NCBI GenBank assembly: GCA_913061235.1
Contig: CAJXTB010000009.1
Coordinates: 186,001-250,000, forward strand
Direction: 5' to 3'
From: an uncultured Pseudomonadota bacterium
Lineage (GTDB): Bacteria; Myxococcota_A; UBA796; GCA-2862545
DNA: 64,000 nt
Under the pieces are notes generated by a model that saw nothing but the letters and a program-made list of their open reading frames with translations, was not told where the DNA came from and made no database searches. Each line of letters begins with the position of its first letter. Position 1 is the stretch's first letter. Shown here in pieces: positions 63,019 to 64,000 of this stretch. A program made the position numbers and the translations under genes.

Positions 63019-63441
63019 CTAGAGCGCGCCAGATGCAGAAGTCCGTTGGTCATCCGCATTGCGTCCTGAAATGGGCTTGAACTTGGTGCGACCCACCGCC
63101 ACGAGCACCGACAGGTGCATCAGCACCACACTTGGAATGATGGCCCCAAACGGCTCACCCAAAGACAGGTGCATGGGAATGGCCAACACCATGACGGTGG
63201 CCAGCCCAGCGGCGGCGAGCGGGGTCAGCCAAGGGAGGATTCGCGTCGCGGAGGGAACAATCAGCCCGATGGCACCGAGAAGCTCCGCGAAGCCAATGAA
63301 CCGAACCATCAGCGCCGGCACCTCGTTGACGAAGGACATGTTGACGGCGAGTTCCTCGATCGGCATTATCAGCTTGGAGCCACCCGCCATGAGGAATGCT
63401 AGGCCGAGAAGGCCCTGAATGAGCCAGAGTACGATGTTCAT
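63019..63441 (-). CDS. DoxX-family membrane protein
   Basis: A 140-residue protein with four membrane segments, beginning M-N-I-V-L-W-L-I-Q-G-L-L-G and containing F-L-M-A-G-G-S-K-L, the DoxX pattern. AGGAG lies at good distance before ATG 63441; the longer upstream frame is not used. DoxX-like proteins are linked to quinone or redox functions in membranes, but this one has no assigned substrate. It is divergent from the LysR regulator and leads the porin transcript. Confidence 0.87.
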   Translation of the reverse strand: MNIVLWLIQGLLGLAFLMAGGSKLIMPIEELAVNMSFVNEVPALMVRFIGFAELLGAIGLIVPSATRILPWLTPLAAAGLATVMVLAIPMHLSLGEPFGAIIPSVVLMHLSVLVAVGRTKFKPISGRNADDQRTSASGAL

Positions 63442-63484
63442 TTGAATGCTCCTTGTGTGTCCACAATAGAACCTCGATCTGCAC

Positions 63485-63530
63485 ATGCAACAAGGCTTCA
63501 ATATCGGCATGTTAAGTTGCATTGAGGCAA
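63485..63530. promoter_or_regulatory. LysR-type operator candidate
   Basis: The 93-base divergent spacer holds ATGCAAC (63485-63491) and GTTGCAT (63516-63522), an inverted pair, and TTGC/GCAA (63517-63530) with a 6-base centre. Such dyads between a LysR gene and its target are typical regulator sites. Confidence 0.45.
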
Positions 63531-63534
63531 CAAC

Positions 63535-64000
63535 ATGAACTTGGTAGACCTTCAGACTTTCGTACACGTCGCGGAACTTGGGACACTGGCGGCGGCGAGC
63601 CAGACCCTAGGAATTCCTAAGTCCACCATCAGCCGACGCATCAAGCGCCTCGAAGACGAGCTGGGCGTTGCACTCGTGCTCCGCGGGGGGCACCGCTACC
63701 GCCTGACGGACGAGGGCGGCATTCTGCATCACCGATGTTCGCCCGCACTTCGCGAGATTGCCGACGTCGAAGCCACTCTGGGAGATTTCCGGGTCGGGCC
63801 GAGCGGCCTGCTGCGCATCACAGCGCCCAACGACGTGGCCGTCTCGACCCAGTTCGCCGTACTGATCGAAAAGTATCACCGGCGATATCCCGGCGTTCAC
63901 GTGGAGATCCAACTCACCAATCGGGTCGTGGACCTCATCGAGGAGGGCTTTGACGTCGCCTTAAGACCTGGTCCAGTGAGAGGGCCAGAGTCTGGACTGA
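63535..64000 (+). CDS. LysR-family transcriptional regulator, 3' end beyond window
   Basis: 155 codons are visible. The N-terminal winged helix-turn-helix is clear: D-L-Q-T-F-V-H-V-A-E, L-A-A-A-S-Q-T-L, S-T-I-S-R-R-I-K-R-L-E, followed by L-T-D-E-G. The co-inducer-binding domain starts at about residue 90 (G-L-L-R-I-T-A-P) and is cut by the window edge. It probably regulates the divergent DoxX-porin pair in response to an unknown ligand. Confidence 0.92.
   Translation, partial: MNLVDLQTFVHVAELGTLAAASQTLGIPKSTISRRIKRLEDELGVALVLRGGHRYRLTDEGGILHHRCSPALREIADVEATLGDFRVGPSGLLRITAPNDVAVSTQFAVLIEKYHRRYPGVHVEIQLTNRVVDLIEEGFDVALRPGPVRGPESGL

Noticed and set aside
63890-63910. CACGTG near 63895 as a second parS site
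   Set aside because: The flanks do not fit GTTNCACGTGNAAC: the N between GTT and CACGTG is missing, so only a chance E-box-like core remains.

Overview
The window covers a chromosomal replication-origin neighbourhood plus about 45 kb of flanking accessory genes from a high-GC Gram-negative bacterium. A myxobacterium or other former deltaproteobacterium is the best guess. The reasons are the gene set (eukaryote-like Ser/Thr kinase, FHA and PP2C signalling proteins, many TPR proteins), the many lipoproteins whose lipobox Cys is followed by Asp/Thr- or Gly/Thr/Asp-rich simple repeats, a multiheme lipoprotein with CxxxxCH spacing, and a parS-like 14-mer. This is inference from gene content; no 16S rRNA gene is present. 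No tRNA, rRNA, insertion sequence, prophage or CRISPR array was seen.

Layout. 0-12.7 kb, all minus strand: two TPR proteins, gyrA, two tandem ArsA/Get3-type ATPases, gyrB, recF, dnaN, a 289-base spacer that is the best oriC candidate, then dnaA. 13-18.6 kb, all plus strand: rpmH-rnpA-yidC-jag-mnmE-gshB. Transcription diverges from about 12.7-13.0 kb, as expected around an origin. 18.6-26.5 kb: TPR and LysM/BON envelope proteins, an iron-sulfur RNA m5U methyltransferase, an exported protein and an RND-family exporter, coupled by TTGA overlaps. 26.6-36 kb: an Asp/Thr-repeat lipoprotein, an FHA-winged-helix regulator, a Ser/Thr kinase with an extracytoplasmic propeller-like domain, NAD kinase, a DapF homologue without catalytic cysteines, a small AT-rich-promoter gene, and a pseudokinase-zinc ribbon-PP2C fusion.

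36.3-43.4 kb is a six-gene plus-strand operon encoding two OB-fold-like lipoproteins, a beta-barrel, a lamin-tail lipoprotein, a degenerate phospholipase-D-fold lipoprotein and an intact PLD-plus-lamin-tail lipoprotein. It looks like a coherent surface machine acting on an extracellular phosphodiester substrate, and is the strongest candidate for an undescribed system. 43.7-53 kb: exported small protein, SDR, MltA-like lytic transglycosylase, carboxylesterase, multiheme lipoprotein, DUF2288, a SecD-head-like lipoprotein, a DUF2914 membrane protein, an AGCS transporter and a medium-chain oxidoreductase.

53-59 kb: an Asp/Thr-repeat lipoprotein and a 1681-codon repeat protein (left-handed beta-helix, cadherin/Ig-like, 188-residue repeats). 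The lipoprotein signal peptide of the repeat protein is in frame but cut off by an amber codon. 59.3-64 kb: a J-like membrane protein, small proteins, and a DoxX-porin pair divergent from a LysR regulator that runs off the window.
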